The notes beneath the pieces were generated by a model, which was not told the DNA's origin, did no database searches, and was given only the letters and a program-made list of their open reading frames with translations. 64,000 nucleotides of DNA from HXMU1420-13 sp965249965. GTDB lineage: Bacteria; Bacteroidota; Rhodothermia; Balneolales; Balneolaceae. The stretch spans positions 1,364,001 to 1,428,000 of the forward strand of contig OZ252262.1 in the NCBI GenBank assembly GCA_965249965.1, in the 5' to 3' direction. Positions 43,829-56,693 of the stretch are shown piece by piece. A program made the translations under genes and the position numbers. Numbering within the stretch: position 1 is the stretch's first letter; each line of letters starts with the position of its first letter.

Positions 43829-44540
43829 GATCGCTCTCTTTGTGTTCCTCTGTATGTTCTTCTTTAGATTGATCGGATGTGCATGCCCCAATTTTTGGTA
43901 GCCAATCTTCAAAGCTATTATTCCCAAAAATAAATTTCACTAAGTCGAAACCTTTATCGATGGCTTTGTTATATACAATTTCCTCGAATAAGGAAGATAG
44001 CTTATCAGCTAATGCAAGAGTTCTCTCCTTATTATCAGAAGAATCATTCAGCCAGTATTTAATAAGAAATAGATATTGAGTGGTCAGCGTTTTGTAATAA
44101 AAATCGCCCATGAAAAATCCGGCGCTTACTGCAATATTACCGTCAGTGGTAAGAAACTCTTTAAACAACGAAGTGGCTTCTGCATGAAATTCTGAATTGC
44201 TTCCTTTTCTAAGAACATATTTGTCGAAGGTGTCTTCAACAAAAGACATTTTCTCACTCATCAGATCAAACATAGTGTAAATGAAATTCGAGAACTTCTC
44301 GCTTATTGCATAGTTTTCGAAATCCTCAATTTCATCGATCATTGCCCAGTATTGAAAAACCAATGCAGGGTAATAGTATTCCAAAATTGCTTTTTTGTTC
44401 GGGAATAAGTGATAGATCTCTGTAGCGGATATTTTGGTTTTGTTTACCAGGTCGGGTATTGAGACTCGCCCTTTGTTCTCATAAATTTCTACTGCCGCCC
44501 AGGTGATATCGATTTTTTTGTTGATTTGGTCTGCGTCCAT
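43821..44540 (-). CDS. TetR/AcrR family regulator
   Basis: A 239-residue repressor with an N-terminal HTH (about 8-55; IPDLVNKTKISATEIYHLFPNKKAILEYY in parts IPDLVNKTKI and YHLFPNKKAIL) and a helical ligand-binding domain of unknown specificity. The C-terminus is charged (KEEHTEEHKESDHE). It is translationally coupled to the ABC1 kinase gene (8-bp overlap) and probably controls its own operon; a possible operator lies in the region shared with the divergent transporter gene. Confidence 0.87.
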   Translation of the reverse strand: MDADQINKKIDITWAAVEIYENKGRVSIPDLVNKTKISATEIYHLFPNKKAILEYYYPALVFQYWAMIDEIEDFENYAISEKFSNFIYTMFDLMSEKMSFVEDTFDKYVLRKGSNSEFHAEATSLFKEFLTTDGNIAVSAGFFMGDFYYKTLTTQYLFLIKYWLNDSSDNKERTLALADKLSSLFEEIVYNKAIDKGFDLVKFIFGNNSFEDWLPKIGACTSDQSKEEHTEEHKESDHE

Positions 44541-44581
44541 AATTTGAAAAAATTGTGAATTGAACTAACGCCTCATTTTGT

Positions 44582-44596
44582 CAGTTCGTTCGACTG
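44582..44596. promoter_or_regulatory. Possible TetR operator (CAGT-N7-ACTG)
   Basis: A short inverted repeat (CAGT at 44582-44585, ACTG at 44593-44596) in the 113-bp region between the divergent TetR and transporter genes. The size fits TetR half-site spacing, but the arms are only 4 bp and could be chance. Confidence 0.25.
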
Positions 44597-44653
44597 TTAC
44601 AACCATATTTTGTTTCATTCTGTTCAATTTGTATTCTCGATTAAAATAAATTT

Positions 44654-45403
44654 ATGAATCATAAACGCGACGCACTATTTCTGACACTTACCGGTGTTTT
44701 CTTAACCTCACTGGTTCTTGGTAATGTAATAGGTACAACAAAGTTTGTAACAATATTTACGATTGATTTACCAAATTGGCTTCAGGCCATCACCCCGGAA
44801 CTTGTTAGAAACGATTCTATCTATACTTTGAGCGTTCCTGCTGGTGTGATTGCGTATCCGTTTACTTTTTTAGCCACAGATTTAATCTCCGAACTATTTG
44901 GGCGTAAAAAAGCACAGCTTGTGGTGTGGGTAGGCTTTGCAATGAATATTTTTATGCTTTTTTTGATGACCGTTAATCACTGGTTACCGAACTCAGCAGG
45001 TGTAAGTGGTGGGCTGGATCTTTTTGAAGGTGTTTACCAGTTTATGGTCGGTAATGTGCTCGCAAGCATGTTTGCCTATTTAGTAGCGCAAAGCGTAGAT
45101 GTTCGTTTGTATCATTTTTGGAAAAGAAAGACTAAAGGCCGGTACTTATGGTTACGTAATAATGCCTCAACAACAGTGAGTCAATTGGTTGACTCAACTG
45201 CTATCCTTAGCATTCTTTATATAGCAGGAAATTTAGGCGAAGATATTAACACAGTTGGTGCTTTGATTATATTAATTATTAACTCCTATCTGTTCAAATT
45301 CGCTTTTGCTTTGATTGATACTCCGCTTATGTATTTGGGAGTCAGGCTATTCAAAGATTATGAAGAAGACCCTGATTCACGATCACAGTTCAATTTGGAA
45401 TAA
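44654..45403 (+). CDS. Queuosine precursor transporter (YhhQ/VUT family)
   Basis: A 249-residue membrane protein with about six TM helices. VUT/DUF165 family marks are VLGNVIGTTKF near the N-terminus, YPFTFLATDLISELFGRKKAQ and the C-terminal LIDTPLMYLGVRL. The family imports preQ0/preQ1-type precursors for queuosine. A tgt gene lies 10 kb downstream in the same window, which fits. Divergent from the TetR gene. Confidence 0.92.
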   Translation: MNHKRDALFLTLTGVFLTSLVLGNVIGTTKFVTIFTIDLPNWLQAITPELVRNDSIYTLSVPAGVIAYPFTFLATDLISELFGRKKAQLVVWVGFAMNIFMLFLMTVNHWLPNSAGVSGGLDLFEGVYQFMVGNVLASMFAYLVAQSVDVRLYHFWKRKTKGRYLWLRNNASTTVSQLVDSTAILSILYIAGNLGEDINTVGALIILIINSYLFKFAFALIDTPLMYLGVRLFKDYEEDPDSRSQFNLE

Positions 45404-45437
45404 ACTCGAAAAAAAAGTGAATTTTTTTGAAATAAAA

Positions 45438-45474
45438 CTTGCCTTCAATCAGTAGATCGCCGTACCTTTATAAT
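45438..45474 (+). promoter_or_regulatory. Candidate rRNA operon promoter
   Basis: CTTG (45438-45441) and TACCTTTA (45463-45470) form a -33/-7-like pair 21 bp apart; TATAAT at 45469-45474 overlaps the latter. A GC-rich discriminator (TTCGCGG) follows, as often at rRNA promoters. It is about 200 bp before the mature 16S. Confidence 0.4.
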
Positions 45475-45667
45475 CCTTTCGCGGAAATGAAATGGCTGGT
45501 TAAAATCTTTAGATTTGATCGGCTTTTTTTATCTCTGGGAAATTAGTTATTTGAAATTTTGTAAGAATATAGAACAGATTGTTTGTGCGAGCTAGAGATA
45601 GCTTGGAAATTCTTTTGAATGGAAGAGAGCGTAGGGTCAGGCTCACAGAGTATATTTAATAAAAATT
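45475..45667 (+). other. rRNA operon leader
   Basis: Non-coding leader of about 190 bp. It contains CAGGCTC at 45638-45644, complementary to GAGCCTG at 47209-47215 just after 16S; these can form the base of a 16S processing stem. No gene seen. Confidence 0.5.
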
Positions 45668-47203
<1,536 letters not shown>

Positions 47204-47338
47204 ACGGAGAGCCTGTTGGTCGCGGCGGCAACGCCGAGGCAGCGACGAGATCTTACGCAGCTCGTTACAAGCAATCTGTTCTGTATTTTTACCTGTAAGC
47301 GGGCGTCCGCCAGGTCGCCTGAGCTGGTAACCCGAGCG

Positions 47339-47412
<74 letters not shown>

Positions 47413-47441
47413 CTTAAGGCGCCGAGGGGCGTGCGAGAATG

Positions 47442-47515
47442 GGGGCTATAGCTCAGCTGGCTAGAGCACTGCCTTTGCAAGGCAGGGGTCCAGGGTTCGA
47501 ATCCCTGTAGCTCCA
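47442..47515 (+). tRNA. tRNA-Ala (TGC)
   Basis: 74-nt cloverleaf 29 bp after tRNA-Ile: acceptor GGGGCTA/TAGCTCC with one G:U pair, anticodon stem CTGCC/GGCAG with TGC at 47476-47478, T arm CAGGG/CCCTG. Confidence 0.96.
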
Positions 47516-47848
47516 CAGATTTTTATTGAAGTAATGAATGGTGATTGAGTAGTGAGCGGAAGTAATTCCCGATGCTTAATCGAGAATATACCAGCCTGGG
47601 CTGGTAGCGCTGAGCGCGGTCGGTATGACTGGCACTCGCCCGGCGAGTTCTTTGACATGATGAAGAAGTAATGAGTAAAAAGTAGTTGGATGCAATGGAG
47701 ACATTGTATTCACTCAATAGTGTCTTGAGCGCAAGCTTGAGATACGCCAAAGGTATCTGAGTGCGGTTCGTCCCACACTCAGACCACAAGAATAACCTTG
47801 AAGCTGCGCGCGGCTATCCCGAGAGGGACGGGCCGTGCAAGTTCTATA
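47516..47848 (+). other. Spacer between tRNA-Ala and 23S
   Basis: 333 bp without a gene. Positions 47648-47661 and the following GAAGAAGTAA segment are complementary to DNA just after 23S (50755-50770 and 50802-50815), giving a long 23S processing stem. Confidence 0.6.
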
Positions 47849-50718
<2,870 letters not shown>

Positions 50719-50835
50719 TAGGACTTGCACCACCCGAAGGCCGGGCGCAAGTCGCTCACTTACTTCTTCTGCCGGGCAACCGGCATCCGCCCCCGGGCGG
50801 AATCATGTCAAAGAATCTTTTTTTAATGAACTTAT

Positions 50836-50943
50836 TGAGGTGGCTATAGCGCAGGGGCCCCACCCGTTCCCATCCCGAACACGGCCGTTAAGCCCTGCAG
50901 CGCCGATGGTACTGCTTTCGCGGTAGAGTAGGTCGCCGCCTCT
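50836..50943 (+). rRNA. rrf: 5S ribosomal RNA
   Basis: About 108 nt. Ends pair over GAGGTGGC/GCCGCCTC. The conserved CCCATCCCGAACACGGCCG is present near 50870, along with GCGCCGATGGTACTG. It is 117 bp after 23S; that spacer holds the 3' half of the 23S processing stem. Confidence 0.93.
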
Positions 50944-50955
50944 CCCCTCTTAACT

Positions 50956-50989
50956 AACCCCAATCTCACACAAGATTGGGGTTTTTTTG
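50956..50989 (+). terminator. rRNA operon terminator
   Basis: Perfect 11-bp stem (50956-50966/50973-50983) with a 6-nt loop and a run of T, 13 bp after 5S. Confidence 0.92.
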
Positions 50990-51081
50990 TTTATTAAATA
51001 CGTTTAAGAATGCGTATAATTAACTAAACAAATCTTAGTGCATGCTTATAGCTACGAAAAGAAGATATACGTAGTTTATTG

Positions 51082-53412
51082 ATGAATACTTTTAAACAAA
51101 ACTGGATCCAAATAGTGATCTTGATTTTGCTTGTCTCAAATACATCGCAAGCACAAAATATTGGTGATTGGAGAGTTTATAGCTCTTTCACTACTATCAA
51201 TAATATCGCAGTAAAGAATGCTGATAAATTTTACGCCGCAACGCAAGGTGGTTTGGTTTCTGTTGAAAATCAAATAATCCAAAATCGATATACAACTATA
51301 GAAGGGTTATATAGATTGGATGGAAAAAAATCTGTTTATGATGCTGAGAATAATCAGATAATTATTGCTTATCCAGATGGTGTGATCGATCTATTCAATG
51401 TAGAGAATGATAATGTTCAGCGAATAACTGACATTCAAAGAGTCACTGAATTTACGTCGAAATCGATTAATGACATAGAATTGTATAATGGCCTAGTTTA
51501 TACAGCAACTGATTTTGGGATCGTTGTATTTAATGCAACAGATTTTTTTGTAGTAAATAGCTTTCTCAATTTAGGAGATTTTCCGAGAGGGACATCAGTA
51601 AATGGAATTTCAATAAGAGAAGATTCAATTTTTGTTGCTACTGAAAATGGAATAGCATTTGCATTCTTAGAAGATAATCTTGTTTCATCTGATAATTGGG
51701 ATAATGCTTATCTGGATGGAACTTTAGATAACGAAGTCGATGATCTTGCAGCTACAACCAGAGGTATATTCGCGATTAAAAACGATAGTGCATTTTATAA
51801 TGACCAAAACTCATGGATAGCCTTAAATTCATCGCTAGCTAGAAATGCAAATTCTATCAAAAGTGTAGGAAATGAAGTATTTGTAGCGACTTCTACTAGA
51901 ATTATTAGTATTGATGAAAATTTAGATATTCAAGTACTTTTTGAACTGGCTAATTCTTCCATTTTAACATTTGAAATATTTGAAAATAAATTGTTTGTAG
52001 GAACTCGTGAGTTTGGGGTAATTGAAGTTGACCTTTCAACATTTGAAGAAGTCTATTATACACCATCTGGTCCCTATTTAAATTTTTTCAGCGAACTCGA
52101 ATTTAGTGATGAAAGACTAATCGCGAGTGCTACAGATCAATTTCCATCTTCAGATCCATTTAATCCTATCCGTGGTTACTACATATATGAGAATAATGAA
52201 TGGAAGAACTTCAATAGGAACACGAATTCGATATTGAAAGACTTCAATTATGCCACAGCTTATACGGTAGACGTTACAAATGATCAATTTTTTGTTGGAA
52301 GTTGGGGTGATGGAGTGGCAGTTCATAATAATGAAACTGACGAAATTGAAGTGTTTGATAACAGTAATTCAGGATTTTCGGGAATTTCAGCAAATAGAAG
52401 CTTTGTAGTAATCTCGGGTTTGGATTCAGATGCCAATAACAACACCTGGGCAATTAGCTTTATATCAAACCTTCCATTGAATGTGTATTCACCTGAAAAT
52501 AATGAATGGTTTCATTTCGAATCCTTACCTATTCCTTCTGATGAGCTATATTTTCGATTATTTGCGGATTCAAAAAATAAACTATGGATCTCACTTATCG
52601 ACATAGAAAATAATGGGGAAGGTTTATTAGTAATTGATACTGGAAATGATCCCTATTCTGATGCCGATGATACATTTAAAAAGTTAACTACAGGTGAAAA
52701 CACGGGTAATCTTCCTGATAATAATGTTATTGCAATTGCAGAGGACAGAAATGGTGAGGTATGGATTGGTACAACCCGGGGAATAGCGCGCTTTATTTTT
52801 CCTGATTTTATTGTAGAATCGAACAATCCAAGTGAGTTTACCGCACAATGGTTAATAAATTCTGATACGTCGGCTACTTCTCGGTTTTTACTAAGAGATA
52901 TTAATGTAAGCTCCATAGCAGTGAATAGTGCCAATCAAAAATGGATTGGTAGTACTAATCAGGGTTTATGGTTATTAAATGAAGATGGAAGTCAGATTTT
53001 GGAAAGGTTTACTGCAGAGAATAGTCCACTTCTTTCAAATAATATTCAGGATATAGCAATCAATGATGAAAGCGGAGAAGTTTTTGTTTCAACTAATTTA
53101 GGATTAGTGAGCTTCATAGAAACTTCAAAAGTATCAGCCACAAAATTGGATGACCTTAAAGTTTATCCAAATCCATTTATATATGATACTCACGATGAAA
53201 TTATAATTGATGGTCTTACAGATGAAACTTCTGTTAAAATTCTAGGGGCAGATGGATCTGTTTTTAGTGATTTTAATACCCGAGGTGGTAGAGTAGTCTG
53301 GTCAGGTTTAGATGCATATGGGAATAAATTAGCATCAGGTGTATATTTTGTAGTAGCGATAGATGAAAACGGGTCGGAGAAAGGGATTGGCAAAGTCGTG
53401 ATTATCAGGTAA
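51082..53412 (+). CDS. porZ: PorZ-like T9SS surface protein with beta-propellers and CTD
   Basis: A 776-residue exported protein: signal 1-25 (ending TSQAQ), then a long beta-propeller region with repeated short strands (GGLVSVEN, DFGIVVF, ENGIAFAFL, VWIGTTRGIARF, KWIGSTNQGLWLL) to about residue 685. A C-terminal T9SS-type domain (KVYPNPFIYD to SGVYFVVAIDENG) closes it. The propeller-propeller-CTD design and N-terminal GDWRVYSSFTTINNIAV match PorZ, which in Porphyromonas handles attachment of secreted cargo to anionic LPS. The ATG at 51082 is chosen over a TTG one codon earlier. The glycosyltransferase gene starts 5 bp after it. Confidence 0.82.
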   Translation: MNTFKQNWIQIVILILLVSNTSQAQNIGDWRVYSSFTTINNIAVKNADKFYAATQGGLVSVENQIIQNRYTTIEGLYRLDGKKSVYDAENNQIIIAYPDGVIDLFNVENDNVQRITDIQRVTEFTSKSINDIELYNGLVYTATDFGIVVFNATDFFVVNSFLNLGDFPRGTSVNGISIREDSIFVATENGIAFAFLEDNLVSSDNWDNAYLDGTLDNEVDDLAATTRGIFAIKNDSAFYNDQNSWIALNSSLARNANSIKSVGNEVFVATSTRIISIDENLDIQVLFELANSSILTFEIFENKLFVGTREFGVIEVDLSTFEEVYYTPSGPYLNFFSELEFSDERLIASATDQFPSSDPFNPIRGYYIYENNEWKNFNRNTNSILKDFNYATAYTVDVTNDQFFVGSWGDGVAVHNNETDEIEVFDNSNSGFSGISANRSFVVISGLDSDANNNTWAISFISNLPLNVYSPENNEWFHFESLPIPSDELYFRLFADSKNKLWISLIDIENNGEGLLVIDTGNDPYSDADDTFKKLTTGENTGNLPDNNVIAIAEDRNGEVWIGTTRGIARFIFPDFIVESNNPSEFTAQWLINSDTSATSRFLLRDINVSSIAVNSANQKWIGSTNQGLWLLNEDGSQILERFTAENSPLLSNNIQDIAINDESGEVFVSTNLGLVSFIETSKVSATKLDDLKVYPNPFIYDTHDEIIIDGLTDETSVKILGADGSVFSDFNTRGGRVVWSGLDAYGNKLASGVYFVVAIDENGSEKGIGKVVIIR

Positions 53413-53417
53413 ATATA

Positions 53418-55484
53418 TTGGGAAACTCGAAATTTGATATATCAGTTGTTATTGTTAATTATAAGGTTAAAGAGTATATATCTAATCTTTTAAGTTCACT
53501 AGAAAAAGCCAAAGGTGAATTATCGTTACAAATAATAGTTGTTGATAATAATTCGGGTGATGATTCAATTTCATACTTATCGAAGCGTTACCCAGAAGTT
53601 ACTTATATAGAGAATCAAGAGAATCTAGGGTTTGGTAAGGCTAATAATCAAGCTTTGGATATTGCAGATGGGGAATATACCCTCATAATTAATCCTGATA
53701 CACTTGTGAGTGAGGATACCTTACAAGTTTTGGTATCCCACATGAATGAAAATGATAGATGCGGAGCCTGTGGCTGCAAAATATTAAATCCAGATGGATC
53801 CTTTGCACCAGAATCGAAACGTTCAGTGCCAACTTTAAGAACAGCCATTTCAAAAGTACTTGGATTAAATTCGATCTTTCCAAAAAGTAAATTGTTTGGA
53901 AGCTATTATTTAGGTTGGATTGATCCAGATGAACCAGCCAAAATACCTGTTCTGTCCGGAAGTTTTATGTTTTGGAGAACCAATGTACTTAAATCACTTG
54001 GAGGATTTGATGAGCGTTTTTTCATGTATGGCGAAGATATTGATCTTTGCTATCGAATTCAGGATACCGGGTACCATATTGATTATGTTCCGGCTACATC
54101 TATCATCCACTATAAGGGCGAAAGTACTAGAAAAGGTGATCTAAAGTACGTACGGATTTTCAATAAAGCTCTGTTTCAGTTTTTTGACAAGCATCATAGT
54201 AAAAATTATAGTCAGCTATTTAAGGGATTAGTTTTTATAGCGATATGGGTTCGTATTTTCTTGTCGTTCATTTTAAACAACCTCCGAGCAGTTGGTGCAC
54301 TTACTACCGATTTATTATTGCTCAATGTTTCTGTTCTAACAGGTTTTTTGATACGTTTTAATTTTAGTGTCGAGATTTTTACAAACATCCAAAGTTTAAA
54401 ATACTTGTGGATTAACGTATTAGCTTCTGTGTTCTATGTCTCAATTGGTAGTTTATTTGATCTCTTTAAGAATAAACAAGCGTCTATTTCAAGTGCATTT
54501 AAAGCAGTAATTAGTACGTATGTTGGTATTGCAGTGCTCACCTTTTTTGTAAGAAATCTAGCTTTTTCTCGCTTAGCTCTCATTTATGGCTTGGCCATTG
54601 CGCTACTCATTTTTCTAATTCACAGACTGGTACATATTAATCTTTCAAAAACCGGCGAAAAAATAACCGGGAAGCTAAAAACGTCGAAAATATTATTGGT
54701 TGGTGATGAGGAAGACGCTATTCCAATTAGAGATCAAATTCATGCTCGGGCCGACTGGAATTATCAAATTATGGGTGTTGTAAGTACTGGAAATCGAGAA
54801 GGAGATTATATCGGTGAACTTCCACAGTTGAGAGATTTAATTCGTGCCTATAACATCGATCAGGTATTTTTTTTACTGCAATCAGTTTCCTATAAAACAA
54901 TGCTCGATCATATCTCAAAATTACAGGATGAGCGAGTAATTTTAAAACTCATTCCAGATTCGATGGATTTTATACTAGGGAAGTCGAACGTTGAATATCT
55001 GGAACAAATACCTTTAGTAGATATAGCATTTTCCTTTAATAAAGGGGTGAACCGATGGATAAAACGAGTATCAGAACTGGTAATTGCTTTGCCAATTTGC
55101 ACACTTTTAAGTCCTTTAATTCTAATCGCGAACTGGAAATTAAAGCACTCTTCAGTTGAAAAAAATCCATTGAGATTTATCCAACCGATCCTTGCTAACA
55201 AGTGGTTAAATACCGCTTTATTGTGCTGGTATGTATTAACCGGGAGGCTGCATTTAGTAGGTGGTACATTGAGTAATTCATCAAATCCACAATATGGCTT
55301 AAAACCGGGAATTGTTGGATATGCGCAAATTAATAGTCAACGACTTTCAAGCAAGGAAGACCTGGCAAACTACGAGCTTTATTATTTGCAAAATTATTCG
55401 ATTTGGATGGACATAGATATACTACTAAAATCGTTTTTATCCGATTATTCCGCGATTAAGTCTCTGGCGGCTGAATTAGATTAA
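53418..55484 (+). CDS. Fusion of GT2 glycosyltransferase and degenerate polyprenyl sugar-phosphate transferase
   Basis: A 688-residue protein. N-terminal GT2 of the rhamnosyltransferase type (about 1-240): DISVVIVNYKV, VVDNNSGDDS, INPDT (DxD-like) and GGFDERFFMYGEDIDLCYR. A multi-TM region (about 265-410), a CoA-binding-type Rossmann domain (KILLVGDEEDAI, about 424-530) and a sugar-transferase-like end (LKPGIVGYAQINSQ, then YELYYLQNYSIWMDIDILLK) follow. The last part lacks the YKFRTM and DELPQ motifs with the catalytic Asp-Glu, so the transferase half is probably inactive. The start is a TTG; no ATG fits. Confidence 0.8.
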   Translation: MGNSKFDISVVIVNYKVKEYISNLLSSLEKAKGELSLQIIVVDNNSGDDSISYLSKRYPEVTYIENQENLGFGKANNQALDIADGEYTLIINPDTLVSEDTLQVLVSHMNENDRCGACGCKILNPDGSFAPESKRSVPTLRTAISKVLGLNSIFPKSKLFGSYYLGWIDPDEPAKIPVLSGSFMFWRTNVLKSLGGFDERFFMYGEDIDLCYRIQDTGYHIDYVPATSIIHYKGESTRKGDLKYVRIFNKALFQFFDKHHSKNYSQLFKGLVFIAIWVRIFLSFILNNLRAVGALTTDLLLLNVSVLTGFLIRFNFSVEIFTNIQSLKYLWINVLASVFYVSIGSLFDLFKNKQASISSAFKAVISTYVGIAVLTFFVRNLAFSRLALIYGLAIALLIFLIHRLVHINLSKTGEKITGKLKTSKILLVGDEEDAIPIRDQIHARADWNYQIMGVVSTGNREGDYIGELPQLRDLIRAYNIDQVFFLLQSVSYKTMLDHISKLQDERVILKLIPDSMDFILGKSNVEYLEQIPLVDIAFSFNKGVNRWIKRVSELVIALPICTLLSPLILIANWKLKHSSVEKNPLRFIQPILANKWLNTALLCWYVLTGRLHLVGGTLSNSSNPQYGLKPGIVGYAQINSQRLSSKEDLANYELYYLQNYSIWMDIDILLKSFLSDYSAIKSLAAELD

Positions 55485-56608
55485 AGGCGATTTTCAAGTT
55501 GTTCAACCATGCCGGGATACCACTGAGCAAATGTATCATTTTTAAGGTGATTTCGAGTCTGATCCATCAACCAAAGGTAAAAAGTAAGATTGTGCAGTGA
55601 AGCTAAATTTAATCCAAAGATTTCATCATTCTTTAACAGGTGATGAATATATGCCATCGAATATTTAGAGCATAAATCACTTGGGAAATCCTTGTCTAAT
55701 AACTGATGATGATTTTTCCATTTCGCATTTCGAATGTTCACTTTGCCAAGTCTGGTAAAAATCATCCCATTGCGAGCATTTCTTGTTGGCATTACACAAT
55801 CAAACATATCGATTCCACGAGCAATACATTCCAACAAGTTAGCCGGGGTGCCTACTCCCATTAAATATCTTGCTTTATCTTCAGGCAGTACATCCGTATT
55901 GATATCCGTCATTTCATACATAAGTGGAATAGGTTCTCCAACACTCAGCCCGCCAATTGCTATTCCTTCAAAATCCTGTTCTGCCATAAATTCTGACGAC
56001 TGCTTGCGTAAGTCCGGATAAGTACCCCCTTGTACAATACCAAATTGAAATTGTTGATGCTCGTAGTGAGATGTTGTTTCTAAGAAGTGTTTTCTTCCTC
56101 TTTTGGCCCATCTATGAGTGAGTTCCATAGAGTTTTTGGCATATTCATAACTCGAAGGATAGGGCGGACACTCATCCAAAATCATCATTATATCTGAGCC
56201 AAGAATTCTCTGCGTCTCAACAACATTTTCAGGAGTAAACCAATGGGATGAGCCATCAATATGACTTTTAAATTTAGCACCTTCTTCCTCGAGTTTACGA
56301 TTACCCGCCAAAGAAAATATTTGATACCCACCTGAATCCGTGAGGATTGGCTTGTCCCAATTCATAAATCGGTGAAGACCACCTGCTTCACTCATGATGG
56401 TATTACCCGGTCTTAGATACAAGTGATAAGTATTCCCTAAAATAATTTGTGCCTTTATTTTTTCAATTAACTGATCTTGTGATACGGCTTTAACAGTTGC
56501 GAGTGTACCCACAGGCATAAAAATTGGGGTTTCGATTGTTCCGTGATCGGTTGTTAAAGTACCGAGCCTTGCTTTAGTAGAAGAGCTCTTTTTAGATAAT
56601 GTATACAA
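55481..56608 (-). CDS. tgt: tRNA-guanine transglycosylase (Tgt), zinc-site residues mostly lost
   Basis: Exchanges guanine for preQ1 at tRNA position 34. The 375 residues keep the catalytic elements: D91 (LTDSGGYQIFSL), D145 (LDECPP), GGLSVGEP and the nucleophile D270 (FDCVMPTRNARNG). The Zn-binding CxCxxC of most bacterial Tgts is degenerate here: F308, S310, C313, with H339 kept (SLHNLTFYLWL). From memory, other Bacteroidota Tgts also lack these cysteines. It overlaps the convergent fusion gene by 4 bp. Confidence 0.94.
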   Translation of the reverse strand: MYTLSKKSSSTKARLGTLTTDHGTIETPIFMPVGTLATVKAVSQDQLIEKIKAQIILGNTYHLYLRPGNTIMSEAGGLHRFMNWDKPILTDSGGYQIFSLAGNRKLEEEGAKFKSHIDGSSHWFTPENVVETQRILGSDIMMILDECPPYPSSYEYAKNSMELTHRWAKRGRKHFLETTSHYEHQQFQFGIVQGGTYPDLRKQSSEFMAEQDFEGIAIGGLSVGEPIPLMYEMTDINTDVLPEDKARYLMGVGTPANLLECIARGIDMFDCVMPTRNARNGMIFTRLGKVNIRNAKWKNHHQLLDKDFPSDLCSKYSMAYIHHLLKNDEIFGLNLASLHNLTFYLWLMDQTRNHLKNDTFAQWYPGMVEQLENRL

Positions 56609-56693
56609 TTGAGGAACTTATTTGGTGGTTATGCTAGCAACTTAAAATTGCTTATTTTATCAAACTGAAAAATAAACATTCAGTAGGAATTTC

